A DNA stretch of 46,781 nucleotides from Methanoculleus sp. (GTDB taxonomy: Archaea; Halobacteriota; Methanomicrobia; Methanomicrobiales; Methanoculleaceae), in the NCBI GenBank assembly GCA_030156625.1, contig JASGMC010000005.1:1-46781 (forward strand). Reading direction: 5' to 3'. How positions within the stretch are numbered: the stretch's first letter is position 1; each line of letters begins with the position of its first letter. The notes beneath the pieces were generated by a model. The model made no database searches. It saw only the letters and a program-made list of their open reading frames with translations, and had not been told where the DNA came from. Below, piece by piece: positions 24,718-32,389 of this stretch. The position numbers and the translations under genes were made by a program.

Positions 24718-26538
24718 ATGCGAAAGCGTGTCGGTATAACTGTTTTCTTACGCAGCGGCCTGTGCCTGTTCGTTGCATTCCTGCTCCTGTCGGTGAATGC
24801 AGCGGCATGCACCGTCTTTGCGATAACGCCCGGCGCATCCGAAGACGGGTCGATGTATGTCGGGCATACGAACGACGGAGTCGGGAAAGACTGGAGGAAC
24901 GTCGACGACATAAGCCTCTTCTATGTTCCTGCGGCCGACCATGCCCCCGGAGAGAAGAGAGCGGTCTTTTACGACCCGGACAGCGGTTCGGATGCGGCAG
25001 GGGGCAAGGAGAGCGGTGATTCGCGTCTGGTTCTCGGGTATATCGACCAGGTGCCGCACACCTACGCCTACTACACTGCATCGTACGGCATGATGAACGA
25101 ACACCAGCTGCTCTCCGGCGAATGCACCGATTACGCGAAGGTCGAGCTCGATGCAGTCGAAGGAAAACGGATCTTTTACTCTTCGGAGCTCTCGAACATA
25201 GCGATGGAGCGGTGCACGAAAGCACGGGAGGCGGTCGAACTGATTGGCGGCCTGATCGACACCTACGGCTATTACGGAACCGGCGAGACGCTCATCTTCG
25301 CCGATCCGGAGGAGGCGTGGGTCATCGAGATGTGCTCGAGCCTTGATCCGGAGGACGGCGGAGGGCTCTGGGTCGCGCAGAAGATCCCCGACGGGGAAGT
25401 CTTTGTCGCGGCAAACGAGTTCAGGATCCGCGAGGTTGTCCCGGGAGATCCGGATATGCTGTACTCCAGAGATCTCTTCAGTATGGTGGAGAAGGCAGGC
25501 GTGTGGTCCCCTGCGGACGGCCCCCTCGACTGGCTCAAGATCGTCAGCTACGGCGAGTATTCACATCCCTACTATTCGCTGATGCGGGTCTGGCGTATCC
25601 AGGACCGACTCGCCCCGTCGCTCAACCTGAGCCCGTACGTCGAGAACTCGTACACGGAGGCGTACCCGTTCACCGTTACGCCAGACGAGAAGGTCAACCT
25701 CACCGGGGCATTCTCGCTCTTCCGGGACCACTACGAGGGAACCGACTTCGACCTCTCGACCGGTGAGGCCGCAGGGCCGTTCGGGAACCCGTACCGGTAC
25801 TTAGGGCCTGCCGATGCCCACACGGATTTCCAGAACGAGTCGTATACGGAGGTTCGTCCCGGGGCGAACCCGCGACCGGTCTCGGCGGTCTTCTGCAGCT
25901 ACAGTTACGTCGCCCAGGCACGCTCCTCTCTCCCCGATCCGGTAGGGGGCGTGCTCTGGTTCGGTCCGGCGGTCACGTACGAGACGGTCTATGCGCCGAT
26001 GTACGCGGGCTCCGAGAACGTATCAACCGCATACACGACCGGCGACCGATTGAAATACGATTACGACACCGCGTACTGGACGTTCGACCTCTTAACGAAC
26101 TGGGCCATGCTTCGCTACGACGCGATGATCGACATTATCACCGCAAAGCAGGGCGACCTCGAGGCCGAATCGATTGCTCTCGTGCAGGAGACCGACAGAC
26201 AGGCGGCCGACCTCATCGCTGCCGGCGACGAGGAAGGAGCGGCACGTCTCCTCACGAACTTCACCGTCACGCGTGGCGACGAGATCATCGATGAGTGGCA
26301 CGCCCTCACGGGCACGCTGATCGTCACGTACTCAAACGGCCTCATCACCGACCCGGCGACGGAGGCGGTCGAGGAGCCCGGGTATCCGGCATGGTGGCTG
26401 AACGAAACCGGGTACCAGTACGGGCCGCGGGTCTACCCGCTTGAAGACCTCCGTGCCACAGACGGGCTGAACTACACCGGCAGCAGTGTGTGGGTTCCGA
26501 AGAATGCCACGTTTGCAGAGATCCGGGAACTCATCTGA
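24718..26538 (+). CDS. secreted C69 family dipeptidase (Ntn hydrolase)
   Basis: 606 residues. A signal peptide (SGLCLFVAFLLLSVNAAA) ends directly before Cys31, and CTVFAITPGASEDGSMYVGH is the family start: in C69 enzymes cleavage exposes this Cys as N-terminal nucleophile. Other family segments are present (the central YGMMNEHQLLSGECTDYAK, DPEEAWVIEM, and NPYRYLGPADAHTDFQ). Typical bacterial PepD enzymes have about 470 residues; the extra length is mostly in the C-terminal half, which contains N-x-T/S sequons, in keeping with an extracellular location. It probably degrades di- or oligopeptides outside the cell. The 24718 start is fixed by the TATA element about 25 bp upstream. Confidence 0.9.
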   Translation: MRKRVGITVFLRSGLCLFVAFLLLSVNAAACTVFAITPGASEDGSMYVGHTNDGVGKDWRNVDDISLFYVPAADHAPGEKRAVFYDPDSGSDAAGGKESGDSRLVLGYIDQVPHTYAYYTASYGMMNEHQLLSGECTDYAKVELDAVEGKRIFYSSELSNIAMERCTKAREAVELIGGLIDTYGYYGTGETLIFADPEEAWVIEMCSSLDPEDGGGLWVAQKIPDGEVFVAANEFRIREVVPGDPDMLYSRDLFSMVEKAGVWSPADGPLDWLKIVSYGEYSHPYYSLMRVWRIQDRLAPSLNLSPYVENSYTEAYPFTVTPDEKVNLTGAFSLFRDHYEGTDFDLSTGEAAGPFGNPYRYLGPADAHTDFQNESYTEVRPGANPRPVSAVFCSYSYVAQARSSLPDPVGGVLWFGPAVTYETVYAPMYAGSENVSTAYTTGDRLKYDYDTAYWTFDLLTNWAMLRYDAMIDIITAKQGDLEAESIALVQETDRQAADLIAAGDEEGAARLLTNFTVTRGDEIIDEWHALTGTLIVTYSNGLITDPATEAVEEPGYPAWWLNETGYQYGPRVYPLEDLRATDGLNYTGSSVWVPKNATFAEIRELI

Positions 26539-26646
26539 TCCCCTCTTTTTTTACCGGGCGGCCGCTGAAACTCCATTCCAATCTCGTCTCTCCCTGCCGT
26601 CGGATCTACTCCTGTTCGAGGTTTTTGTCCTCGCCGGGCAGAATCG

Positions 26647-26655
26647 TTATATATG
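26647..26655 (+). promoter_or_regulatory. TATA box for the dienelactone hydrolase gene
   Basis: TTATATATG, about 46 bp before the ATG at 26697. Transcription would start near 26680 and leave a short leader that contains the Shine-Dalgarno GGAGGGAG. Confidence 0.6.
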
Positions 26656-26696
26656 GTGAGCAGGATGGGGATGCACTCCGTGACGGAGGGAGATCC

Positions 26697-27464
26697 ATGA
26701 GAAACGTTATCCTGATTGCGGCGGTTGTATCCCTGCTCCTCCTCGTCGGTTGCGCCAGCGCCGGCGACGTGGGCACTGCCGGGATGCGGAACGGGACGAC
26801 GGTGAACATCCAGAGCGGCGGCCAGAGTTATCCGGCCTACATCACGACGCCCGAGGACGACGGGCCGTATCCGGCCGTGGTACTGATTCATTCCTTCAAC
26901 GGCCTGGAGCCCGGCTACCTGGATATGGTCGACCGCTTTGCCACTGAGGGGTTCGTCGTCATCGCCCCCGAGTGGCAGACCTTTAACGAGTCACCGGAGG
27001 ACGCCGTGATGGAGGGGCTCATCAGGGACACGGTCACGTATCTTGAGACCCGGTCCGAAGTGAACTCAAGCAGCATCGGCCTGACGGGGTTCTGTGCGGG
27101 CGGGCGCTACACGATGCTCTTCCTGCCGCAGATCGAGGAGTTCGACTCGGCTGTCGCCTGGTACGGCTTCCCCTACTCCGGCGGACAGGCGAACGGGACC
27201 GCCCCTGTAGAACTGATCGACAACATCACCGACCCGATGCTGATCATCCACGGCACGGCGGACCAGGCAAGCCCGGTGGCTGATATCTACCGGTATGCGA
27301 CCGCCCTCGATGAGGCCGGGAAGTACTTCGAACTCAAGGTCTACCAGGGCGAGCCGCACGGGTTCATGATCGGGGAGGACGGACAGCTCGTGGAGACGCC
27401 CGTCGCAGAGAGCGCGTATGAGGAGATGGTGAGGTTCTTCAATAAGCGACTGGTGGGCGCGTAA
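26697..27464 (+). CDS. secreted dienelactone hydrolase family protein
   Basis: 255 residues, alpha/beta hydrolase fold. The N-terminal LLLLVGCASAG could be a lipobox with Cys19 or a signal-peptide end. The catalytic triad of dienelactone hydrolases is visible: nucleophile Cys133 in GLTGFCAGGRYT, Asp189 in IIHGTADQASP, and His221 in GEPHGFMI. Substrates of such homologues are mostly unknown; hydrolysis of a lactone or ester at the cell surface is the likely role. GGAGGGAG lies 6 nt before the ATG. The stop codon sits in the loop of a hairpin (27455-27470) that begins a series of stem-loops separating it from the convergent DUF169 gene. Confidence 0.9.
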   Translation: MRNVILIAAVVSLLLLVGCASAGDVGTAGMRNGTTVNIQSGGQSYPAYITTPEDDGPYPAVVLIHSFNGLEPGYLDMVDRFATEGFVVIAPEWQTFNESPEDAVMEGLIRDTVTYLETRSEVNSSSIGLTGFCAGGRYTMLFLPQIEEFDSAVAWYGFPYSGGQANGTAPVELIDNITDPMLIIHGTADQASPVADIYRYATALDEAGKYFELKVYQGEPHGFMIGEDGQLVETPVAESAYEEMVRFFNKRLVGA

Positions 27465-27516
27465 GCGCCCAGCAGGAGCTGGAGAAAATGCGAAGCATTT
27501 TCGACCAGCGGCTGGT
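27455..27516. terminator. four consecutive stem-loops between convergent genes
   Basis: Four perfect inverted repeats follow each other: GGGCGC-GTAA-GCGCCC (27455-27470, loop contains the TAA stop), CCAGC-AGGA-GCTGG (27469-27482), GAAAATGC-GAA-GCATTTTC (27484-27502) and ACCAG-CGG-CTGGT (27504-27516). The symmetry would work on both strands, which fits bidirectional termination between two convergent genes. Confidence 0.6.
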
Positions 27517-27550
27517 GTTCGGAGAATGGGTACGTGGCCGGATTCAGTAC

Positions 27551-28318
27551 TCACCCGAGCGTCCGGCTGCTCCTATCTATCTTCTTCATCACCTTCTCCC
27601 AGGTGCCCGTGATGAGGAAACTCTCCTCCATGAAGCCGACCACCTGGGTAAACTTCTTCATGGGGAAGGCCATCGTCAGCACATCCAGCGGGACGCAGGG
27701 CCGTGCCGAGGGGTCGAACATCCCGAGCACCGCTCTTGGATTCTCGTTCTGCTGCTCGAGCCAGGGGAAGTAGAAGACCGAGCTGCACCCGGCGCCGAAG
27801 GGGCAGATGACGCCGTTCGGGTCGGCCCGGTCGAAGTTTGCAAGCGTGAAGAGACCGGAGAGCACCTCCGGCCGGGCGGAGAAGACGACGGCGTCCGGAT
27901 TGTCAGCGTCCGTCAGGTTGTCCCAGCGCTTGAAGACGATCTCCTTTCCCTTCGTGGGTATCCGGGTGGTTCCCCGGTCGAGCTCGTCCACGATCTCCGG
28001 CGTCTGCTTGTAGCGCTCCCCCTCCATCTCGCCGGGCTTCCCGTAGGAGAGGAAGTAGCGGAAATCGGGGAACCGTTCGGCGTCGTAGCCGAGGTAGAAC
28101 CTTCCCCCGCGGCATCCTATTGACTCTTCGGAAAAGACGAGACTCTTCCCGTTTCTCACCTTCGTAAGGTCGCAGACGAAGCACCTCCAGCCCTTCGGGG
28201 CGGGTGCCTTCTCCACCCCGTCGGTCGCGCCCCCGACCTCGAAGGCGATCGGGAGGTCCGTCCCCGGGAAGTAGTTCTCGTGGAGCCGGATGTAGGCGTC
28301 GCGCAGTGCTGTATCCAT
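27551..28318 (-). CDS. DUF169 domain protein
   Basis: 255 residues, soluble. The sequence has the DUF169 pattern: a start region with LPIAFEV, a segment CFVCDLTKVRNGKSLVFSEE, GCRGGRFYLGYD, and the later GVICPFGAGCSSVFYFPWLE. Conserved cysteines in these segments suggest metal or cluster binding, but no reaction is established for the family. It is the third gene of the TetR, aldo-keto reductase, DUF169 series (80 nt after the reductase) and is probably cotranscribed, which would place it in an electron-transfer or detoxification response. Confidence 0.88.
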   Translation of the reverse strand: MDTALRDAYIRLHENYFPGTDLPIAFEVGGATDGVEKAPAPKGWRCFVCDLTKVRNGKSLVFSEESIGCRGGRFYLGYDAERFPDFRYFLSYGKPGEMEGERYKQTPEIVDELDRGTTRIPTKGKEIVFKRWDNLTDADNPDAVVFSARPEVLSGLFTLANFDRADPNGVICPFGAGCSSVFYFPWLEQQNENPRAVLGMFDPSARPCVPLDVLTMAFPMKKFTQVVGFMEESFLITGTWEKVMKKIDRSSRTLG

Positions 28319-28398
28319 ATGATCCTGTTCTGGGGCGGCGGGGATTAATATTCTGGTATGCTCGCGGCGCCATCCGCGGCACCCGTCGCCGTGTCGCT

Positions 28399-29607
28399 TC
28401 AGGCTTTTCTCATCGTGTTCCAGCGCATGAGCCTGAGCGCGTATACCGTTGCGCCTCCTATAAGTCGGGCCCCAACGGTCTCGTACTCACTCGCGACCTC
28501 CTTGAGGTGTTGCGGGATGGGGAGGTGCTGGGGGCATACCTTCACGCAGTTTCCGCAGTTCCTGCATAACGATGCATACGCCGGTTTCGCTCCGTCCATC
28601 TTCCCGCCGACCCGGAGGTGGTACATCACCTTCGACTGGAGCGTTCCACTGTCGGTATTGTAGGCTTCAAAACATCCGGGGATGTTGACGCCCGCGGGGC
28701 AGGGCATACAGTACCGGCACCCGGTACAGCCCACCCGGTTCGTCTCACGGTACGCCTCCGCCGCCCGGCCGACGATCTCAAGTTCCTTTTCGGTGAGGGA
28801 GTTCGGGTGGGCTTCGTTGGCGATCCCGATGTTCTCTTCGATGTGCTGCTCGTCGTTCATCCCCGAGAGGACCACCGTGACCTCGGGGTGGTTCCATACC
28901 CAGCGGAGCGCCCATTCGGCAGGCGTCCTCTTCACGTCGGCCTCGTCCCAGACGGCCTGCACCGGCGCCGGTGGGTTCCTCGCAAGGTAGCCGCCCCTCA
29001 GCGGCTCCATGATGACGACGCCGAGCCCCTTCGAGGCCGCATACTTGAGCCCCTCGGTCCCCGCCTGGTTCGTCTCGTCCAGGTAGTTGTACTGGATCTG
29101 GCAGAAATCCCAGTCGTAGTCGTCGACGATCTCCTTGAAGTCGCCGACGGCGCTGTGCGACGAGAATCCCGCGTTCACGATGCGCCCGTCTGCCTTCGCC
29201 CTGGCGAGAAAGTCTGTGACCCCGAGTTCTTTCATCTTTTTCCAGCCTTCACCGCTCGCCAGGCTGTGGATCAGGTAGTAATCGATGTGGTCCGTCTTTA
29301 AGGTCTTGAGCTGGAGATCGAGCATCCTGTCCATGTCCTCGCGGGATTTGACGAGCATATGCGGCAGTTTCGTCGCCAGCTTGACCTTCTCCCGGTAACC
29401 GTCGGCAAGCGCACGGCCGAGCAGCTGCTCGCTGCCGGGGTAGATCAATGCGGTGTCGACGTAGTTCACCCCGTGGTCGACGGCGTACCGGATCTGTCGT
29501 ATCGCCCGCTCTTCATCGATGCCCATACCCTTCGTCGGCAGTCTCATGCAGCCGAAGCCCAGCACCGAGAGTTCGTCGCCGGTCTTTTCCATCGTCCGAT
29601 ACAGCAT
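28399..29607 (-). CDS. aldo/keto reductase with C-terminal ferredoxin domain
   Basis: 402 residues. Residues 1 to about 285 form the (beta/alpha)8 aldo-keto reductase barrel: GFGCMRLPT, VDHGVNYVDTALIYPGSEQLLG with the active-site Asp and Tyr, the Lys strand KLATKLP, and DYYLIHSLASG with the His. The C-terminal domain has two cluster motifs, CTGCRYCMPCPAGVNI and CRNCGNCVKVCPQHLPI, for [4Fe-4S] clusters, so electrons may come from ferredoxin rather than only NAD(P)H. This fusion is frequent in methanogens and anaerobes; physiological substrate unknown. It begins 41 nt after the TetR gene and should be controlled by it. Confidence 0.93.
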   Translation of the reverse strand: MLYRTMEKTGDELSVLGFGCMRLPTKGMGIDEERAIRQIRYAVDHGVNYVDTALIYPGSEQLLGRALADGYREKVKLATKLPHMLVKSREDMDRMLDLQLKTLKTDHIDYYLIHSLASGEGWKKMKELGVTDFLARAKADGRIVNAGFSSHSAVGDFKEIVDDYDWDFCQIQYNYLDETNQAGTEGLKYAASKGLGVVIMEPLRGGYLARNPPAPVQAVWDEADVKRTPAEWALRWVWNHPEVTVVLSGMNDEQHIEENIGIANEAHPNSLTEKELEIVGRAAEAYRETNRVGCTGCRYCMPCPAGVNIPGCFEAYNTDSGTLQSKVMYHLRVGGKMDGAKPAYASLCRNCGNCVKVCPQHLPIPQHLKEVASEYETVGARLIGGATVYALRLMRWNTMRKA

Positions 29608-29647
29608 AGTCAGTACCTCTGTTTTTTCTCTGAACCACGAAAGCCTG

Positions 29648-30226
29648 TCACTCGCCCGTCAGGCCTCTCCACACGATACCGAACGAGGCGTCGATCAGCC
29701 GGTCCCGATCGAGGTCTCGGTCCGAGTCGACGATCGCTCTGACAACCGCGTCGATCGGAGAGCATATGACGGAGAAGGCAACGTCGATTGGCATGTCTTT
29801 CATACAGCTGGTTCCGATGGTCCCGGCAAGCACCTCGAATGCGGTCGGGGCGTTCTTCAGGATCTCCTCGGGGGGCAGCTTCCTGATGAACGGGGACGAG
29901 CAGAACTGCTGGACGAAGAGATACTCGTCGGGATGATGGACTCCCCAGAGGATCGCGTTGCGCCACATTCTCCGCATCTTCTCCTTGTTTGCGCGCTCTT
30001 CATCGACTCCCCTGCCGATTTCCCCTGCCATCCGGCTTTTGATCTCGTAGTAGGCGAAGTTGATGAGTTCCTCTTTCGTCGGGAAGTAGTGGAAGAGCGT
30101 CCCGTTCGAGATGCCGGCCTCGCGCGCGATCAGCGACGTAGGGGTGCCGTGGAACCCTCGTTCCGTGAAGAGCCTGACGGCTGTACCGGCGATGACCGCC
30201 TTTTTTTCTTCCTTGTTCTCGGTCAT
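29648..30226 (-). CDS. TetR/AcrR family transcriptional regulator
   Basis: 192 residues. The N-terminal DNA-binding domain is typical: AVRLFTERGFHGTPTSLIAR, EAGISNGTLFHYFPTKEELI (residues about 17-56). The remaining helices form a ligand-binding and dimerisation domain with two Cys residues (QQFCSSPF, GTSCMKD) and VICSPIDAVVRAIVD. It is the first gene of a three-gene minus-strand operon with the aldo-keto reductase and DUF169 genes, and a perfect palindrome at 30262-30277 lies 36 bp upstream of its start, so autorepression together with control of the reductase is likely. The effector is unknown; a reactive carbonyl or quinone would fit. Confidence 0.93.
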   Translation of the reverse strand: MTENKEEKKAVIAGTAVRLFTERGFHGTPTSLIAREAGISNGTLFHYFPTKEELINFAYYEIKSRMAGEIGRGVDEERANKEKMRRMWRNAILWGVHHPDEYLFVQQFCSSPFIRKLPPEEILKNAPTAFEVLAGTIGTSCMKDMPIDVAFSVICSPIDAVVRAIVDSDRDLDRDRLIDASFGIVWRGLTGE

Positions 30227-30261
30227 ACGGGTTCTACCTCTGAACGTGGCCGGTCACCCTG

Positions 30262-30277
30262 GAGTGACTAATCACTC
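30262..30277. promoter_or_regulatory. palindromic operator for the TetR operon
   Basis: GAGTGA-CTAA-TCACTC, a perfect 6-bp inverted repeat. On the minus strand a TATA-like CTTAACAG lies at about 30292-30299, which would put the transcription start at or within the palindrome. Position and symmetry fit a TetR-type operator. Confidence 0.65.
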
Positions 30278-30459
30278 TACTATCGTTCGGGCTGTTAAGG
30301 CTTTCCTTTCGTGCGGCTGCGATCGGGGTCGGTCTTGTACCGCTACATCTGCGATCCGAAGTGGGCTCATCAAGCAAAACGGGCGTGGGCGGGGCATCAG
30401 GCTTGCCGGGCACCTCCAAGAGCCGATACAAGGGATCTGGAGGGAACAAAATCAAAACG

Positions 30460-30487
30460 CATATATAGTCAACTCGGGAATGTTGAC
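30460..30487 (+). promoter_or_regulatory. TATA box plus palindrome upstream of the HTH regulator gene
   Basis: CATATATAG (from 30460) is centred about 26 bp before the ATG at 30490, implying a leaderless message. Between it and the ATG is GTCAAC-TCGGGAAT-GTTGAC (30468-30487), a perfect 6-bp inverted repeat that covers the initiator region. A protein bound there would block transcription, as in autoregulation. Confidence 0.6.
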
Positions 30488-30489
30488 GT

Positions 30490-30936
30490 ATGCCTCTCCC
30501 CTTAAACGACAGGCAGTTTGCGTTCTGGAGGCTCCGCCGCAGCGGTCTTGCGAACGTCCATATCGCGGACCGCTTTCGCATATCGCGCCAGGCGGTCTCG
30601 AAAGCGCTGCTTGCCATGGACCGCAAGGTCGAGGAGACGCTTCTAGAGATGGCGCAGGCGAACCAGATCGATGTCGAGAGCCTGAACGCAGAGATAGGGG
30701 TCCTCTTCGGGCGCTCCGTCCCGTTCGATGCGGCTGCGATCGTCTTCATCTCGGCGGACCACGGGGTGCAGGTCTGGTACGAGCACGAGGGCGACTGCGG
30801 CGCATGTCCCCGGTACGCCCGGTGCATCGAGCTACTCTGGGGCTACGCGGACGAACTGGGGATTACTCTCACGAAGACCGACGACCCGACCCGTCTGGCC
30901 GATGAACTCTTCGCGAAACTCCGGGAGCTGGTATGA
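30490..30936 (+). CDS. HTH transcriptional regulator with C-terminal Cys motif
   Basis: 148 residues. The first 55 residues are a winged-helix-like HTH: LNDRQFAFWRLRRSGLANVH, IADRFRISRQAVSKALLAMD. The middle (about 60-95) alternates strand and helix, and the C-terminal part has CGACPRYARCIELL, a CxxCx5C cluster that could bind a metal or an iron-sulfur cluster, then a helical end. This architecture resembles Tfx-like archaeal regulators in its N-terminus but the Cys-bearing half is different. Its stop overlaps the start of the following DUF1673 gene (ATGA), so the three genes form one operon, and the palindrome just before the ATG is the likely autoregulatory site. Confidence 0.8.
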   Translation: MPLPLNDRQFAFWRLRRSGLANVHIADRFRISRQAVSKALLAMDRKVEETLLEMAQANQIDVESLNAEIGVLFGRSVPFDAAAIVFISADHGVQVWYEHEGDCGACPRYARCIELLWGYADELGITLTKTDDPTRLADELFAKLRELV

Positions 30937-31542
30937 TGCCGCTCATGGAGACGATCCGGGCATACCTGGGCTGGTGCCCCATGCAGGCGTCGATGCGGGC
31001 GAATCTCAAGGTACGGTCGGCGACGGCCGCGGTGCCCGGCGGGAGGGAGGGACTGCGTCCCCCGGACAGAACCCGGGTGGTGGCGGCTCCCCCACAACCA
31101 GCTGCTGGTCGCGGCAATAGCCTTCTCGGCGGCGGCAGCGGCGCTCTTTATTCTGTTCGAGGATGCTTCAGGGCACCTTGCCATGTGGACGGGTCTTGCC
31201 GTCGCGGTAGGAGCGCTCCTCGGCTCTCTGCTCAGTTACCGCTCCCGGTACGCGCGGGTTGCCGCCGGCGAGTTCCACAGGGACAACATGACCCGGAGAC
31301 GGCGCATTGTCCAGTACCTAAGGGTGCCGGTGGCCTCCGTTCTCATCGCCGCCGGTATGGCGTATTTTGTTCTGGGCGGGATGTTCGACCGGATTCTCGG
31401 GCTCATGCTGGGCATGTGTCTCATCTGCTGGATCTGGTACGGCCTCACGATCCTCTGGGAGCGCCGGCACAAGGCGATCATGATCGCGGAGTGGGGGTCG
31501 GTGTATACCGTGGATACGGCAACAGAGGGTGAACGCGTATGA
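30933..31542 (+). pseudogene. DUF1673-type membrane protein, frameshifted
   Basis: The first frame starts MMPLMETIRAYLGWCP, the hallmark N-terminus of methanogen DUF1673 proteins, and continues to about SATAAVPGGREGL. The rest of the protein is in the +1 frame: PGWWRLPHNQLLVAAIAF, then four hydrophobic segments (LAMWTGLAVAVGALLGSLLS, VPVASVLIAAGMAYFVLGG, LGMCLICWIWYGLTIL) and the end WGSVYTVDTATEGERV at 31542. The shift lies between about 31030 and 31090, in a stretch rich in G runs (GGCGGGAGGGAGGG). Start and stop both overlap the neighbouring genes by ATGA, so this was a regular member of the operon. The function of DUF1673 is unknown. Confidence 0.75.
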
Positions 31543-32282
31543 TGAAGTTCTCCGAGACGATACGCAGGCGGCTGGGCTGGTGCCCGAACGCAGCAGCTGC
31601 CGGAACCTGCCGGCGCCGGTATGCCGCGCCGGGCGGCGAGGTCGGGATCGAAGCTGTGGCAGGCGATGGCCGGGAGATGATGGAGGACATATTCGTGGAA
31701 TACGTCAGTCCTCGGTTCATACTGCTGATGCCGTTTGCCTTCCTTGGTTTCTTGATGCTCTTCGTGGTATCCCTTCTGATCCCTTCCCTGTGGCCCGGGC
31801 TCATCTTTACCTTCATGGCTATTTTCTTTATAGCGTGGGCCGCATGGCGCATCTACTTCGATCCGTATCGGACCGTGATCGAATTCTCCGGGAACTCTGT
31901 CATCGTCCGGAGATTGCGTACCCGGCCGCTCGTCTTCGGAAAGGATGCGGTCCGGTCGGTCGAGGTGAAAGATGCCGATCGTCCCGTGCCCCGCTGGGTG
32001 TCCGTGCCGCTCTGGCTTCTCATGGTCGCGGTGGTATCCTTCAACCTCGTAGGGAAAGAGTTGATACGCTATCTGGGCAGCCAGGCCTTCGATCCCTATT
32101 TCGGCTTTCAGGTTCTCCTGGCAGTCGGCTGGATGGTGTTCATGCTGGAGTGGCTCTATCGTGTCCTGGCCAGTCTGCGATATCCGGGCTATCTCAGGAT
32201 GACGCTGGTACCCGCCGGTTTCCTCCACATCTACACGGACGGCCCGGAGAGGGTTGCCGCGCTGCTCGGTTCCCCGCGATGA
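31539..32282 (+). CDS. DUF1673-like membrane protein
   Basis: 247 residues. The start MMKFSETIRRRLGWCPNAAA repeats the LGWCP element of the preceding gene, so the two are paralogues at least in their N-terminus. Two hydrophobic helices (SPRFILLMPFAFLGFLMLF, LIFTFMAIFFIAWAAW) are followed by a PH-like stretch (YRTVIEFSGNSVIVRRLRTR, FGKDAVRSVEVKD), two more helices, and a short soluble end (LRMTLVPAGFLHIYTDGPER). The layout resembles bacterial PH-domain membrane proteins. Role unknown; being cotranscribed with an HTH regulator suggests a membrane sensor or a regulated membrane component. Its ATG overlaps the upstream stop (ATGATG). Confidence 0.75.
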   Translation: MMKFSETIRRRLGWCPNAAAAGTCRRRYAAPGGEVGIEAVAGDGREMMEDIFVEYVSPRFILLMPFAFLGFLMLFVVSLLIPSLWPGLIFTFMAIFFIAWAAWRIYFDPYRTVIEFSGNSVIVRRLRTRPLVFGKDAVRSVEVKDADRPVPRWVSVPLWLLMVAVVSFNLVGKELIRYLGSQAFDPYFGFQVLLAVGWMVFMLEWLYRVLASLRYPGYLRMTLVPAGFLHIYTDGPERVAALLGSPR

Positions 32283-32350
32283 CGAAGCGTACCTTTTGAA
32301 GACAACAGCCCAATGTACACTGTGGCAATATCCGATGGACTTCCATATCG

Positions 32351-32360
32351 AATATATATC
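32351..32360 (+). promoter_or_regulatory. TATA box for the ABC ATPase gene
   Basis: AATATATATC, centred about 34 bp upstream of the ATG at 32390, so transcription should begin about 7 nt before the coding region. Confidence 0.55.
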
Positions 32361-32389
32361 CTCAAACCCCATCTGACGGAGCAGCCGGC

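Noticed and set aside
27481-27545. Continuation of the dienelactone hydrolase (text like MRSIFDQRLVFGEW) as a second small gene
   Set aside because: The similarity to the preceding C-terminus (FFNKRLVGA) is short and the region is better explained by a series of hairpins.
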